Origin: Methylocaldum marinum
GTDB lineage: Bacteria > Pseudomonadota > Gammaproteobacteria > Methylococcales > Methylococcaceae
NCBI RefSeq assembly: GCF_003584645.1
Contig: NZ_AP017928.1
Coordinates: forward strand, 4,281,501 to 4,345,500
DNA: 64,000 nt
Direction of reading: 5' to 3'
Part shown: positions 34,348 to 43,700 of the stretch, piece by piece
How the letters are laid out: each line of letters opens with the position of its first letter
Numbering within the stretch: the first letter of the stretch is position 1
The notes under the pieces: generated by a model
The model's input: the letters and a program-made list of their open reading frames with translations, nothing else
What the model was told of the DNA's origin: nothing
Databases searched by the model: none
Program-made: the position numbers and the translations under genes

Positions 34348-35853
34348 CTAGTACCGTTGGTAAAGCCTCTTTGCCGAATCGTCGAGCGGCGAGCTGTCCT
34401 GCTTCAGATGAAAGCGGTTCTTTCCGGTTCGTTTTGCGTGATACATGGCCTCGTCGGCGGCTTTGACCAGGCTATGGTAATCGCGGCCGTGAAGAGGGTA
34501 GATTGCAATGCCTATGCTGGAGCAGACGACGATTTCGGAGCCGTTCACCTCGATCGGACGGGCGACCGCTCTGAGGATCTTTTCGGCCACGATACAGGCT
34601 TCCTCGGTTCCGGAAATTCCCGGAAGCAGCACCAGAAACTCATCTCCGCCGATGCGTGCTACCGTATCGCTTTCGCGCAGCGACTGGGAAATGCGCTGAG
34701 CGGCTTGCTGCAGGGCAATGTCTCCCACATTATGCCCGTGCGTATCGTTGATTTCCTTGAAAGAATCCAAATCGACGAACAAGACTGCAAATTGCTGTCC
34801 GTACCGGCTGGCGAAAGACAGGGTACGGCTGATGCGATCGTTGAACAGGATCCGGTTCGGAAGATTGGTCAGGGCGTCGTAGTGCGCCAGGTAATAAATC
34901 TGTTCCTCGGCGGTTTTGCGTGAGGTGATATCGACACCGACTCCGAGAAGGCAGTCATTCTGTCCCAATTTGGCTTCGGTGCTGGTGAAAAAAAACGGGA
35001 TTCGTTGCTGGTCCTTGGTCAGGAGGTAGGAGTCGGCCTGGAATCGTCCGGACGTGAACATATCGATGACGTTGTCGCCGACGAAAGCATGCCTGTCGTC
35101 CTCGGAAATGAAATCCAGGGGATGCGCACGTTTCAGTTCGCCCGCCGAATAACCCGAGATTTCCTCGAAGTTGGCGTTCCAGCGCAGAAAATGTCCGTCC
35201 TTGTCCGCAAGATAGAAGAGCCCGGGCAAACGTCTTATCAGCTCATCGGTGAACCGAATTTCATTCTGAAGTTTTTGCTCGGTGTTTTTCTGTTCCGTGA
35301 TATCGGTAAAGGACCAGACGAACTTCCGGCCGTCGAGCATCCGGACACTGACATCGGCCGTCAGAAAACGACCGTCTCCGCGCCTTACCTGCAACGCGCG
35401 GCGTGCGACATTGCCGGATGCCAGCGCTTCCAGACGCAAGTGCCGGGCGGAGCAGACTTCTGCCATCACCCGGTCCACATCGATCTTGCCGTACTCTTCC
35501 GAGGGGTAGCCCAGCAAGTCGCACGCCGCGCGGTTGGCGTACACGCAACGGCCGTCCACCGAATCCGTCACACAAACGGCAGCCGGGGAAAACTCCAGAA
35601 TCGTGCCGAGACAGTCGCGGGCGTGACGAGGGGGCGGTGCGGCCTTGGCGCAGCGTTTGCCGAGAGCGACGAGTAACAGGATGAGCGAGAGCGGGCCTAC
35701 GAAGCCCAGGAGCGCAACATCGTCGAAAGCCGTTCCGTCGACAAGACGCGCGAACCCTTCGATGCCGTGTGTCGCAAGCGACAGCACGGTAAGTGCGATA
35801 ACGCCCAGCCCCTCCGTAACCCAGCCTAGTACGGGCAATGGTAGTCCTTTCAT
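34348..35853 (-). CDS. Membrane diguanylate cyclase with two PAS domains
   Basis: A 501-residue protein. Two N-terminal hydrophobic helices (about 8-28 and 44-64) are followed by PAS domains (about 85-200 and 205-325; the second contains LFYLADKDGHFLRWN) and a GGDEF domain (about 335-485) with the intact active site RIGGDEFLVLLPG. It should make c-di-GMP from two GTP. I do not see the RxxD inhibitory site five residues before GGDEF (the sequence reads SDTVARIGGDEF). The signal sensed by the PAS domains is unknown. No dedicated partner is adjacent. Confidence 0.88.
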   Translation of the reverse strand: MKGLPLPVLGWVTEGLGVIALTVLSLATHGIEGFARLVDGTAFDDVALLGFVGPLSLILLLVALGKRCAKAAPPPRHARDCLGTILEFSPAAVCVTDSVDGRCVYANRAACDLLGYPSEEYGKIDVDRVMAEVCSARHLRLEALASGNVARRALQVRRGDGRFLTADVSVRMLDGRKFVWSFTDITEQKNTEQKLQNEIRFTDELIRRLPGLFYLADKDGHFLRWNANFEEISGYSAGELKRAHPLDFISEDDRHAFVGDNVIDMFTSGRFQADSYLLTKDQQRIPFFFTSTEAKLGQNDCLLGVGVDITSRKTAEEQIYYLAHYDALTNLPNRILFNDRISRTLSFASRYGQQFAVLFVDLDSFKEINDTHGHNVGDIALQQAAQRISQSLRESDTVARIGGDEFLVLLPGISGTEEACIVAEKILRAVARPIEVNGSEIVVCSSIGIAIYPLHGRDYHSLVKAADEAMYHAKRTGKNRFHLKQDSSPLDDSAKRLYQRY

Positions 35854-36096
35854 CCCTATGATCGATTATCCCTAAAAGAACGTGCGGAAAGCGCCTTATC
35901 TTCGGCAGCTGTGTACCACTACGCGTAGTATGGGAGGGGCGGCTCGAAAAGCCATAGGTACTTCTACTAATAATAATGATCGAATCCGATTCCGGCATAT
36001 CAAACGCCGGGAATTTTCTGCAACATGGCGAAGGTGCCCGAGCGGTCCCGAGTCGGGGTACGACATGGGCAGCGTTCGGGCAGCGCATCGAAGTCG

Positions 36097-37653
36097 CTAT
36101 GCCGGGGGCGTCCATTGATAAAGCCAGGTTTCGGTCAGTGCCCCCAGTTTGTCGTGAAGATAGCAACGCAAATCGATGGGTTCACTGCCTTCGCTGATCA
36201 AATCGAAGTTGCAGCGCCAGGCTCTGGTCCCCAATAACGGACGCGCCGCCCAAGCTTTGATTTCCCCACGGGAGGCCTCGATGACCGGTTCGACTGCGGT
36301 GGTTTCCAACAAGTCGTTTAAACGTCCGCCCTGAAAATCGATGACGAATTTGCGGGACGGGATCCGATTCTTTTGCCCCGGAATGCCGCCGGCACCGATC
36401 CGGGTCGAAATCACCCGGGCCGCACTGGATCCGACCGGCGGCTCGCCCCAGTGCAGTCGGTATTTGAATATGCGCTCCTGGCCCGGTAGAAACGGCTGTT
36501 CGGGGCTCCAAAAAACGACGATGTTGTCAAAGGTTTCGTCCTGCGTCGGGATCTCGACCAGTTGCACGGCGCCGCGGCCCCATCCGTCGCCCGGTTCCAC
36601 CCAGGCGGACGGGCGCAAGTGATAGTTGGCGCCGTCGTCCAAATAATGGTCGAAGTTGCGATCGCGCTGTAAAAGACCGAATCCTCTGGGGTTGTCGTCC
36701 AAGAACGAATTGACGCGCACCACGGGACTGTTGACCAAGGGGCGCCATATCCATTCACCGGGTCCGGTCCATATGGCCAAACCGTCGCTGTCGTGGATTT
36801 CCGGGCGGAAGTCGTCGGATACCCGGCGGTCGTTCTCGCCGTGCTGATACATCGATGTCAGCGGCGCCACTCCGATGCGTTCGATCGCTTTACGCGGGAA
36901 GAGGTGGGCTTCGATGTCCATCACCGTGGTATCCCCGGGATTGACTTCGAAGGTATACGCGCCGCAGATGCTTGGACTGTCGAGCAGTGCGTGAATGGTC
37001 ACGAACTCGGCTTTGGGTGACGGCCGTTCCAGCCAGAAGCCACGGAATTCCGGAAATTCCTCGGGGCGTGGAAGCCCGGTGTCGATGGCCAGTCCGCGTG
37101 CCGAAAGCCCGTATTGTTTGGTCGCGCCGACGGCACGGAAATAGCTTGCCCCGAGAAAAGCGAACATATCGCGTTCGAAGTCCGGTTCCGCATGGACGCG
37201 GAACCCGGCAAAGCCGATGTCACGGGATTTTTGCGGCACCTTGAGGGTCGAGCCGAACTGGAACAGACGAGGCGAATATTCGATAGGTTCGGCCACGCCA
37301 TGGATGACCTCATGGATTTGGACCGGGTGCCTGAAGAACAAGCCGAGGTGAAAAAATCTCGCCTGGAACGGCAGATCCTGCTTTTTCCAGAGCGAGCGCT
37401 TGGTTTTGAAGCGGATCGACTGGTACTCATCCCAGTCGAGATCGTTGATCCATCCCGGCAATTTTTGTTTTGGAGGATTAAAGGCTTTCTGGGAAAGCCG
37501 TTTGGCCTCCCCGATGAGCCATGCCTTGCTGAAGGGCTTGGAGCCCAGTTTGCCTTTGGCTTCAGACGGAGGCGCGTAGAACGCTGCCGGGCCGAGCATC
37601 CCCCATGCCGCCAAGGTCAGCAAGCGCGCCAAGAAATCTCTTCGAGTCATCAT
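36097..37653 (-). CDS. Periplasmic glucan biosynthesis protein (OpgD/MdoD family)
   Basis: A 518-residue exported protein of the OpgG/OpgD family acting in osmoregulated periplasmic glucan synthesis. It opens with a twin-arginine signal (TRRDFLARLLTLAAWGMLG), as in OpgD rather than Sec-exported OpgG. Family motifs include FRHPVQIHEVIHG, the segment FAGFRVHAEPDFERDMFAFLGASYF, and PLTSMYQHGEND. The open frame runs 11 codons further upstream, but the paired ATGs at 37653/37650 sit right at the Tat motif. The glucosyltransferase gene opgH is not nearby. It may be OpgD proper or an uncharacterised OpgG-like glucan-modifying enzyme. Confidence 0.85.
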   Translation of the reverse strand: MMTRRDFLARLLTLAAWGMLGPAAFYAPPSEAKGKLGSKPFSKAWLIGEAKRLSQKAFNPPKQKLPGWINDLDWDEYQSIRFKTKRSLWKKQDLPFQARFFHLGLFFRHPVQIHEVIHGVAEPIEYSPRLFQFGSTLKVPQKSRDIGFAGFRVHAEPDFERDMFAFLGASYFRAVGATKQYGLSARGLAIDTGLPRPEEFPEFRGFWLERPSPKAEFVTIHALLDSPSICGAYTFEVNPGDTTVMDIEAHLFPRKAIERIGVAPLTSMYQHGENDRRVSDDFRPEIHDSDGLAIWTGPGEWIWRPLVNSPVVRVNSFLDDNPRGFGLLQRDRNFDHYLDDGANYHLRPSAWVEPGDGWGRGAVQLVEIPTQDETFDNIVVFWSPEQPFLPGQERIFKYRLHWGEPPVGSSAARVISTRIGAGGIPGQKNRIPSRKFVIDFQGGRLNDLLETTAVEPVIEASRGEIKAWAARPLLGTRAWRCNFDLISEGSEPIDLRCYLHDKLGALTETWLYQWTPPA

Positions 37654-37868
37654 GCTGTTACTTTTCTGCCAAGGAGAGCTGTGCAATCTAGCGATCTTCC
37701 GGCCTCACGTCCATAGCCTTAGAAAGGCGCTTCGAATTCGCGCGGACGCTGGTTTGTTTGTCCCGGAGCGGACAAAGAGGGCTATTATGGCGATTTCGGA
37801 CGCCGTCGGCGGCCGCGGTATGAACATACGGAAACCTGGAGGATCCGTCAAAGACGGGGGAAGCGAAA

Positions 37869-38633
37869 ATGCTGGCGCGAGACGATTTGGACGCATTCTT
37901 GAAGGAGCTTTTGAATCCGCAGGGCTTCGCGGATTATGGCCCGAACGGCCTGCAAATCGAAGGGAGCGAACGGATCGTACGAATTGGCTTTGCGGTTTCC
38001 GCTACGGCACATTCGGTGTCGGCGGCGGTCGAGCGGAACGCTCAAGCGCTGATTGTGCACCACGGCTTATTCTGGAAATTCCATGGCCCGCGAACCCTGG
38101 TCGGCCCATTTGCGCGGCGCGTATTCCCGTTAGTGCGCAACCGTATCAATCTGTTTGCCTATCATCTTCCGCTGGATGCCCATCCGGACGTGGGCAACGC
38201 CGCCGCCCTCGGTCGAGCCGTAGGTTTGGCCGGACAGCAACCGTTCGGCGATTATCAGGGTTGCCCGACCGGCATCAAGGGCGTTTTCCTCGAGCCGCTG
38301 AGTGCCGTCGCACTGCGAGACCGATTGAGCGAGGTGCTCGATCATCCGGTGCTGTTCGCGACGCCCAATCAGAGTGTGACCGTCCGGTCGGCCGGAATCA
38401 TTACGGGCGGTGCGAACCGCGACTGGCCGCTGGCTTTGCTCGAAGGGCTGGACGCCTATATCACGGGCGAGATGAGCGAGCACGACTGGCATGAGGCGCA
38501 GGAGGCGGGGATCCACATGTATGCGGGTGGCCATAATGCCACCGAATGCCTGGGAATACAGGCGCTGATGGAACGGGTGCGGAACGCTTTCGATGCCGAG
38601 TGTTTTTTCATTCCGAGCGATAATCCGGCATGA
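37869..38633 (+). CDS. Nif3-like dinuclear metal-centre protein (YbgI family)
   Basis: A 254-residue protein with the Nif3/YbgI metal ligands: the pair in LIVHHGLFW, YHLPLDAHPDVGN, and the C-terminal AGGHNATE. Family members form hexameric toroids with a two-metal site; the reaction is still unclear, although a GTP cyclohydrolase relation has been suggested. It is transcribed away from OpgD. Its stop is six bases before a small frame and 215 bases before a GNAT gene on the same strand. Confidence 0.88.
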   Translation: MLARDDLDAFLKELLNPQGFADYGPNGLQIEGSERIVRIGFAVSATAHSVSAAVERNAQALIVHHGLFWKFHGPRTLVGPFARRVFPLVRNRINLFAYHLPLDAHPDVGNAAALGRAVGLAGQQPFGDYQGCPTGIKGVFLEPLSAVALRDRLSEVLDHPVLFATPNQSVTVRSAGIITGGANRDWPLALLEGLDAYITGEMSEHDWHEAQEAGIHMYAGGHNATECLGIQALMERVRNAFDAECFFIPSDNPA

Positions 38634-38639
38634 TCGGCC

Positions 38640-38855
38640 ATGGCGTATTCGACTTATCATATCGATGATCTATTGGTCGCGCCCGGAGTGGAAATCGAGC
38701 AGGTGTTGAGGTTCGACGTGTCCGAATGCGAGGTCAATCGAATGACCGAGGGGCGCATCGTCGTCGCCCGTTTAGGAGCGAGCGACTGCCGGGCGGGTTG
38801 CGGCAGTCACCTAAAGCTCCGACCGGAAGGACCGGGGACGAGCCAAGCATGTTGA
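38640..38855 (+). CDS. Small hypothetical protein
   Basis: A 71-residue frame, MAYSTYHIDD..., starting six bases after the Nif3-like gene and overlapping the GNAT start by seven bases (ATGTTGA). The first half has a credible protein-like pattern (hydrophobic strand VEIEQVLRFDVS); three cysteines (ECEV, DCRAGC) lie in the middle. The end becomes low-complexity. No family recognised. Tight spacing supports translation, but a chance frame cannot be excluded. Confidence 0.4.
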   Translation: MAYSTYHIDDLLVAPGVEIEQVLRFDVSECEVNRMTEGRIVVARLGASDCRAGCGSHLKLRPEGPGTSQAC

Positions 38856-39358
38856 GCATCGCCCCGGCCGGTCTTCAGGATGCCGAGACCATCGCCGGCA
38901 TGGCACTGGAGATTTGGCGGCGCCATTATTTGCCGGATGTGCTGAATCAGGACGAGATCGACTATTTTTGGAATCGCATGTATCGGCCGGAAGCGATACG
39001 CAACGAAATGGAGTGCGGAATCGTTTACGAACGAATCCTGCGGCAGGGCGAAATGGTAGGATTCCTGGCTTATCACCACCAGCCCGAGCAGGCGCGCATG
39101 CGCCTCAACAAGCTTTATCTCTTACCGCAATACCACGGACGTGGATACGGCGCGTTGGCGCTGGCGCACGTCAAGGCCGTCGCGGCGCGTTTGGGCGCCC
39201 GGGAGATTTATCTTTATGTGTTCCGGAAAAACAATACGGCGGTCCGGGCCTATCTTCGTGCCGGCTTCGTCATCGTACGCGCCGAAGTGACCGAGTGCGG
39301 CGACGGCTACTATTACGATGACTACGTGATGTGCTATCGGCTTGACGAAGCCGATTGA
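38849..39358 (+). CDS. GNAT family N-acetyltransferase
   Basis: A 169-residue single-domain acetyltransferase. The core motifs are visible: strand-4 region MRLNKLYLLPQYHG, the acetyl-CoA pyrophosphate loop HGRGYGALALAHV (about 93-105) and the C-terminal NNTAVRAYLRAGF. Substrate unknown; it resembles RimI-like or small-molecule GNATs. The frame is open upstream, but ATG 38849 begins the conserved LSIAPAGLQDAETI opening. It overlaps the preceding small frame. Confidence 0.85.
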   Translation: MLSIAPAGLQDAETIAGMALEIWRRHYLPDVLNQDEIDYFWNRMYRPEAIRNEMECGIVYERILRQGEMVGFLAYHHQPEQARMRLNKLYLLPQYHGRGYGALALAHVKAVAARLGAREIYLYVFRKNNTAVRAYLRAGFVIVRAEVTECGDGYYYDDYVMCYRLDEAD

Positions 39359-39451
39359 TTCGAGGCGGAGCGGCCGACATTGGTAAACCGCTCGCCTCTT
39401 TTCCGAAATTCGGGGGGATGGACACGACCTTATCGACGTCCCGGTCGATCG

Positions 39452-39952
39452 TTATTGAGCCGGTGTTCCGTGCTGCATCTGCCCGTCGCCATGCTGCATT
39501 TGTCCACCGCCGTGCCGCCTCATCTGTTGCATGCGGTGCCGCATCATTTCTTGATGCTGCTTATGGTGTTCCCGCATGAGTTTCCGTTGTTCTTCTTTCA
39601 GGCGCTCCCGCTCTTGATCGTCTTTGGCGGCCAGGATCTGGTTCATCAATTCGTGCATTTTCAGCATGTGATCCTGGGCTTGGCGAATGTGTTCCTCTCG
39701 TTGTTCGTCGGACATGTTTCCCATCATGCCCCCCATGCCGCCACCACCCATGCCGCCACCACCCATGCCGCCACCACCCATGCCGCCACCACCCATGCCG
39801 CCACCACCCATGCCGCCACCACCCATGCCCTTGTTCCCGCCCATTTGATGCTGGCCGGTGGAGGGCTGGCTTTGCGGTTCTTCGGCAAATCCGGTCGAAC
39901 CGATCGAACAAAGTACCAGTGCGGCGGCGGTGTATCTCAAGCTTGTTTTCAT
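39452..39952 (-). CDS. Secreted Met/His-rich protein with GGGGM repeats
   Basis: A 166-residue exported protein. A Sec signal peptide (about 1-23, cut near GFA|EEP) is followed by a Gly/Met segment in which GGGGM is repeated six times (about 44-75), then a helical, charged region (about 80-140) extraordinarily rich in Met, His, Gln and Arg (HHKQHQEMMRHRMQQMRRHG) and a tail with two HGD/TxQMQHG motifs. Met and His in such density suggest Cu(I) binding in the periplasm, which would make sense in a copper-dependent methanotroph, but I do not recognise a family and no experiment is implied. It diverges from the phosphoesterase gene. Confidence 0.7.
   Translation of the reverse strand: MKTSLRYTAAALVLCSIGSTGFAEEPQSQPSTGQHQMGGNKGMGGGGMGGGGMGGGGMGGGGMGGGGMGGGGMGGMMGNMSDEQREEHIRQAQDHMLKMHELMNQILAAKDDQERERLKEEQRKLMREHHKQHQEMMRHRMQQMRRHGGGQMQHGDGQMQHGTPAQ
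39734..39823. repeat. Perfect 15-bp tandem repeat, six copies
   Basis: CATGCCGCCACCACC is repeated six times without a mismatch (starts 39734, 39749, 39764, 39779, 39794, 39809) and a seventh copy is truncated at 39824. Because 15 is a multiple of three, copy-number change keeps the frame of the GGGGM-coding gene. The perfection at DNA level points to recent expansion. Confidence 0.9.
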
Positions 39953-40155
39953 AATGATTTTCTCCTGACGAAGATCTGCTTAAACCGTCAACTTTGGTCC
40001 GCCGTTGTTTCGCAACGTGCGTTCCGTCCATTCAAAGTAGCAGTTAAAGGGAGGGTGTACCATAGGGGGAATCGGAGATCGTCCCGCCCGGATAAAATGA
40101 ATAGATTATCGATGATCGGTCGAGTTCAGAACCGTGAATTTCAGTTGGAATTCTG

Positions 40156-40617
40156 ATGCGTCGTATCGGTGTGATTTCGGATACCCATGGCTTGGTACGG
40201 CCGGAGGTCATAACCGCGCTAAGAGGTAGCGAACTGATTCTCCACGCCGGAGACATCGGCCGTCCGCAAGTGCTCGATGCGTTGCGGCGCATCGCGCCGG
40301 TTGTTGCTGTCCGCGGGAACGTCGATAAGGGGAGTTGGGCGGAGTGTCTTCCGGAGCACGAAGTGGTTCGGATCGACGGCCGGATGATCTATCTCTTGCA
40401 CAATCTGAAAGAGCTGGGTCTTGACCCGGCGGCTAGCGGGTTTGATGTCGTGGTTTCTGGGCATTCCCATCAGCCGAAGATCGGCGGGAAGGAAGGCGTT
40501 TATTATCTGAATCCGGGCAGCGCGGGACCAAAGCGGTTCAAATTGCCGGTGGCAATCGGACGGCTGATGCTTGCGGACGGAGAGTTGAGCGGCGAAATCG
40601 TCGAACTCGAAGTCTGA
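40156..40617 (+). CDS. Metallophosphoesterase (YfcE/MJ0936-like)
   Basis: A 153-residue compact calcineurin-fold phosphodiesterase. Metal-ligand motifs run in order: GVISDTHG, LHAGDIG, VRGNVD, and SGHSHQPK. The family includes small bacterial phosphodiesterases with little substrate preference in vitro. It sits between the Met/His-rich protein (divergent) and the large c-di-GMP protein (same strand, 95 bases downstream). The biological substrate is unknown. Confidence 0.88.
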   Translation: MRRIGVISDTHGLVRPEVITALRGSELILHAGDIGRPQVLDALRRIAPVVAVRGNVDKGSWAECLPEHEVVRIDGRMIYLLHNLKELGLDPAASGFDVVVSGHSHQPKIGGKEGVYYLNPGSAGPKRFKLPVAIGRLMLADGELSGEIVELEV

Positions 40618-40712
40618 GGTCTTTTTGTCGGCAACGGCAGCTTTTGCTTTCTTCTGCTCGCCGGAGTTACGTATGATGTCGCCGGTACCCGACAATAACA
40701 AAGAACCAGGCG

Positions 40713-43700
40713 ATGGCCGAGCTTGCTGATATTTCTGCGCTCCGATTCATAGATCTCTCTGTTTTCTATGGCTTTTCCTATCTGATTTTAGCGGTTGCCG
40801 TGTTTTTGCAGCCTCGAAGCGGTCGGATGGTTCCATTTGCCTCGGAACTTTGGCTATTGGGAATATTCGGTTCTTTTCACGGCATCAAGGAATGGCTGGA
40901 TGTCTGGATGCTGCTCCACAAGGAAGGCGGGGCGGCTCTGCGCTTGCTGAATGCTTCCATTCTGGTGTTTTCCTACCTGGCCTTGTTCGAATTCGGTCGC
41001 CGCCTGGCCGTGATCCGTGTCGCCTCGGATAAGAATCAGCGGCCGATGCGGCCGTCATGGCTCGGCCCTTGGGTTTATCTTCCCTTATTGGCAGGCGTGC
41101 TTGGCTTGACGTGGATCGCCGATGACGTGGTCCGCGGAGTGAGTGCGGGCGGGCAGCTTCTCTTCGGTTTCAGCGGAAGTCTGATCAGCGGGGTGTCTCT
41201 GAGCGTAAGGCGCGGACGTGTATGCGGATGGCCGGTTTTTCCCGAGATCAAATCCTATCTTTGCGTCGCGGCCGGGACGCTGATCGCGTATGCCGTCGTG
41301 GCCGGCTTGTTGATCGAGGGCGATGAGGCGTTTCCCGACTGGCTTCCGACCGCAAGTTCGTTTGCCGCCGTTACGGGGGTTCCCGTTCATGTTCTCAGAG
41401 GGGTTTGCGCATTTATGCTGGCTTTGGCGTTGGTATTCATGACGCGATCCTTGAACATCGCCGCGCAAAAACACGTGGAGTCCGCGCTCGCCGAGACGGC
41501 GGAACTCAACGCCGGTCTCGCTCAGCGGGTGCGGGAAAGTACCGCTTCCCTGGAGGCGGCTAACCGTAAACTTCAGAAGGAAATCGAAGAAAGAAAACTC
41601 ATCGAGCAGGGGCTGCGGGAAAGCGAGGCCGATTTGCAGCGTGCGCAGTCCGTCGCCCATGTCGGCAGCTGGCATTTGGACGTTCCGAACAGCGCGCTCC
41701 GCTGGTCTGCCGAAACCTATCGAATCTTCGGCATTTCCGAGGCCGCGCCGCTTGCCATCGAAGACTTTTGGCGACTGGTCCACCCGGAAGACCGGAGCGT
41801 GGTTGAAAGTTCCTGGCAGGCTGCCTTACGGGGAGAGTCATACGACATCGAGCATCGCATCGCAATATCGGGACAGGTGAAATGGGTCAGGGAGAAAGCC
41901 GAACTGGAATTCGACGCGAGCGGCCGAGCGATAGGCGGGACCGGTATCGTTCAGGACATCACTGCGCGAAAACGGGCCGAAGAAGAACTGAAGCACGCCA
42001 AGGAATTGATTCAGCTGGTCGTGGATTCGATACCCGTTTCGATATCCTTGATCGATTGCGAGCAGCGATATGTCCTGGTGAATCGGAGCTACGAGGAATG
42101 GTTCCAAAAATCGCGTGGCGAAATCATCGGCAAACCCATGTGGGAGCTTCTGGAGTCGGAGATTTACGAACAGGTGAGGTCTCATGCCCGCGCGGCCTTG
42201 TCCGGCGACACGGTCCGCTTCGAGCTGCTCGCGAAGAACTCGAAAGGGGCTCAACGGTGGTTGGACATCCAGTATTTGCCGCGAACCGATGAAAACGGAA
42301 GGGTGTCCGGAATTTTTGTGCTTTGGTTCGACATCACGCACCGCAAGCATACTGAACAGCGGTTGCGAAGGATTCTCGATCGATTGCGGCTGTCCGAGAA
42401 TCGGCAGCGCGAGCTGGCGAAGCTCGCGCAGCAGGAGCAACGCCGGATGGGCGCGTTGTTGTCGGCCATGAGCATCGGCATTTTGTTCGAGGACCGGGCT
42501 GGTCTCGTCGAGTACATCAATCCGGCCTTTCTTCGCATGTGGGCGATAGACGAAGAATTTCTGTTGGTCGGGCGAACGACCCGGGATGTCCTGGAGCATT
42601 CGACGCACCGCTTCGCCCGGCCGGATCATGCATCCAAATACGTTTTGCGTGTACTCGACACTCACGAAATCAGCGAGCGATTCGAGCTCGATCTCTATGA
42701 CGGACGGGTTCTGACCCAAATTTCATATCCGGTGACCGATGACGCAGGGCGCATGATCGGCCGCCTGTGGATTTATGAAGATATTACCTACGAACGCCAA
42801 ACCGCCCAGCAGCTCCTTTATCTGGCCGAGCGCGATCCTTTGACCGGCTTGTTCAACCGCCACCGCTTTCAAGATCAGCTGGAGCGGCTGATCGCCACGT
42901 CGGTGCGTACCGGCGGCAAATTCTGTCTCATTTATTTCGATCTGGACGAATTCAAGTACATCAACGATACCTTCGGCCACAAGGCCGGCGACACCGTGCT
43001 CGTACGCATCGCCGGTGAAATCTCCACGCTGGTGCGCCACGAAGAAACCTTCGCCCGGCTGGGCGGCGACGAGTTTGCCATTTTGAGTACGGTTACACCC
43101 AATAGCGACCTCGAGGCTTTGCCGGGACGTATCGCGAACGCGATTTCAGCGATCCCGTTCCGGTTCCGCAGCACCAACATGCGGGTGACGGGCAGCGTGG
43201 GTGTGGCGGTTTTTCCGGATCACGGGGAAAATGCGGAGGACCTGATCGCGCACGCCGACACCGCGATGTACCAGGCCAAGGGGCAGGGCAAGAATACCTG
43301 GGCGATTTATGATCCGACACGCGACGGTTCGGAAGCGATGATGCAGCGACTGTCGTGGAACCGGCGCATTGCGGAAGCGCTGCAAAGAGATTTGTTCGAA
43401 CTTCATTATCAGGGGGTTTACTCCGTCGCGGACGGGACGTTGAGCCACCTGGAGGTCCTGGTGCGCATGCGCAATCCGGTCGATCCCGCGTGTCTCATTA
43501 TGCCGGGGCAATTCATTTCGATCGCCGAGAAGAGCGGACAAATTACGGAAATCGACCGGTGGGTGCTGAAGCGCGGTATCGAGATCCTGGCGCGGCATCC
43601 GTCGATTCCGCCGTTGGCGGTCAATATTTCAGGCCGTACGTTCGACGATCCCTCCCTGCCGCACTTTATTCGCAGCCAATTGAAACAGTACGGTGTCGAT

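Noticed and set aside
34101..34466. A 121-residue plus-strand frame ending inside the diguanylate cyclase gene
   Set aside because: It is Arg-rich, has no motif, and overlaps the 3' end of a clear gene on the other strand.
39734..39823. CRISPR-like array
   Set aside because: The repeats are contiguous with no spacers; this is a coding tandem repeat. I saw no CRISPR array elsewhere in the window.
39380..40156. A plus-strand frame containing repeated HAATT peptide units
   Set aside because: It is the opposite-strand reading of the 15-bp minisatellite in the GGGGM gene; that gene has a good signal peptide and this frame does not.
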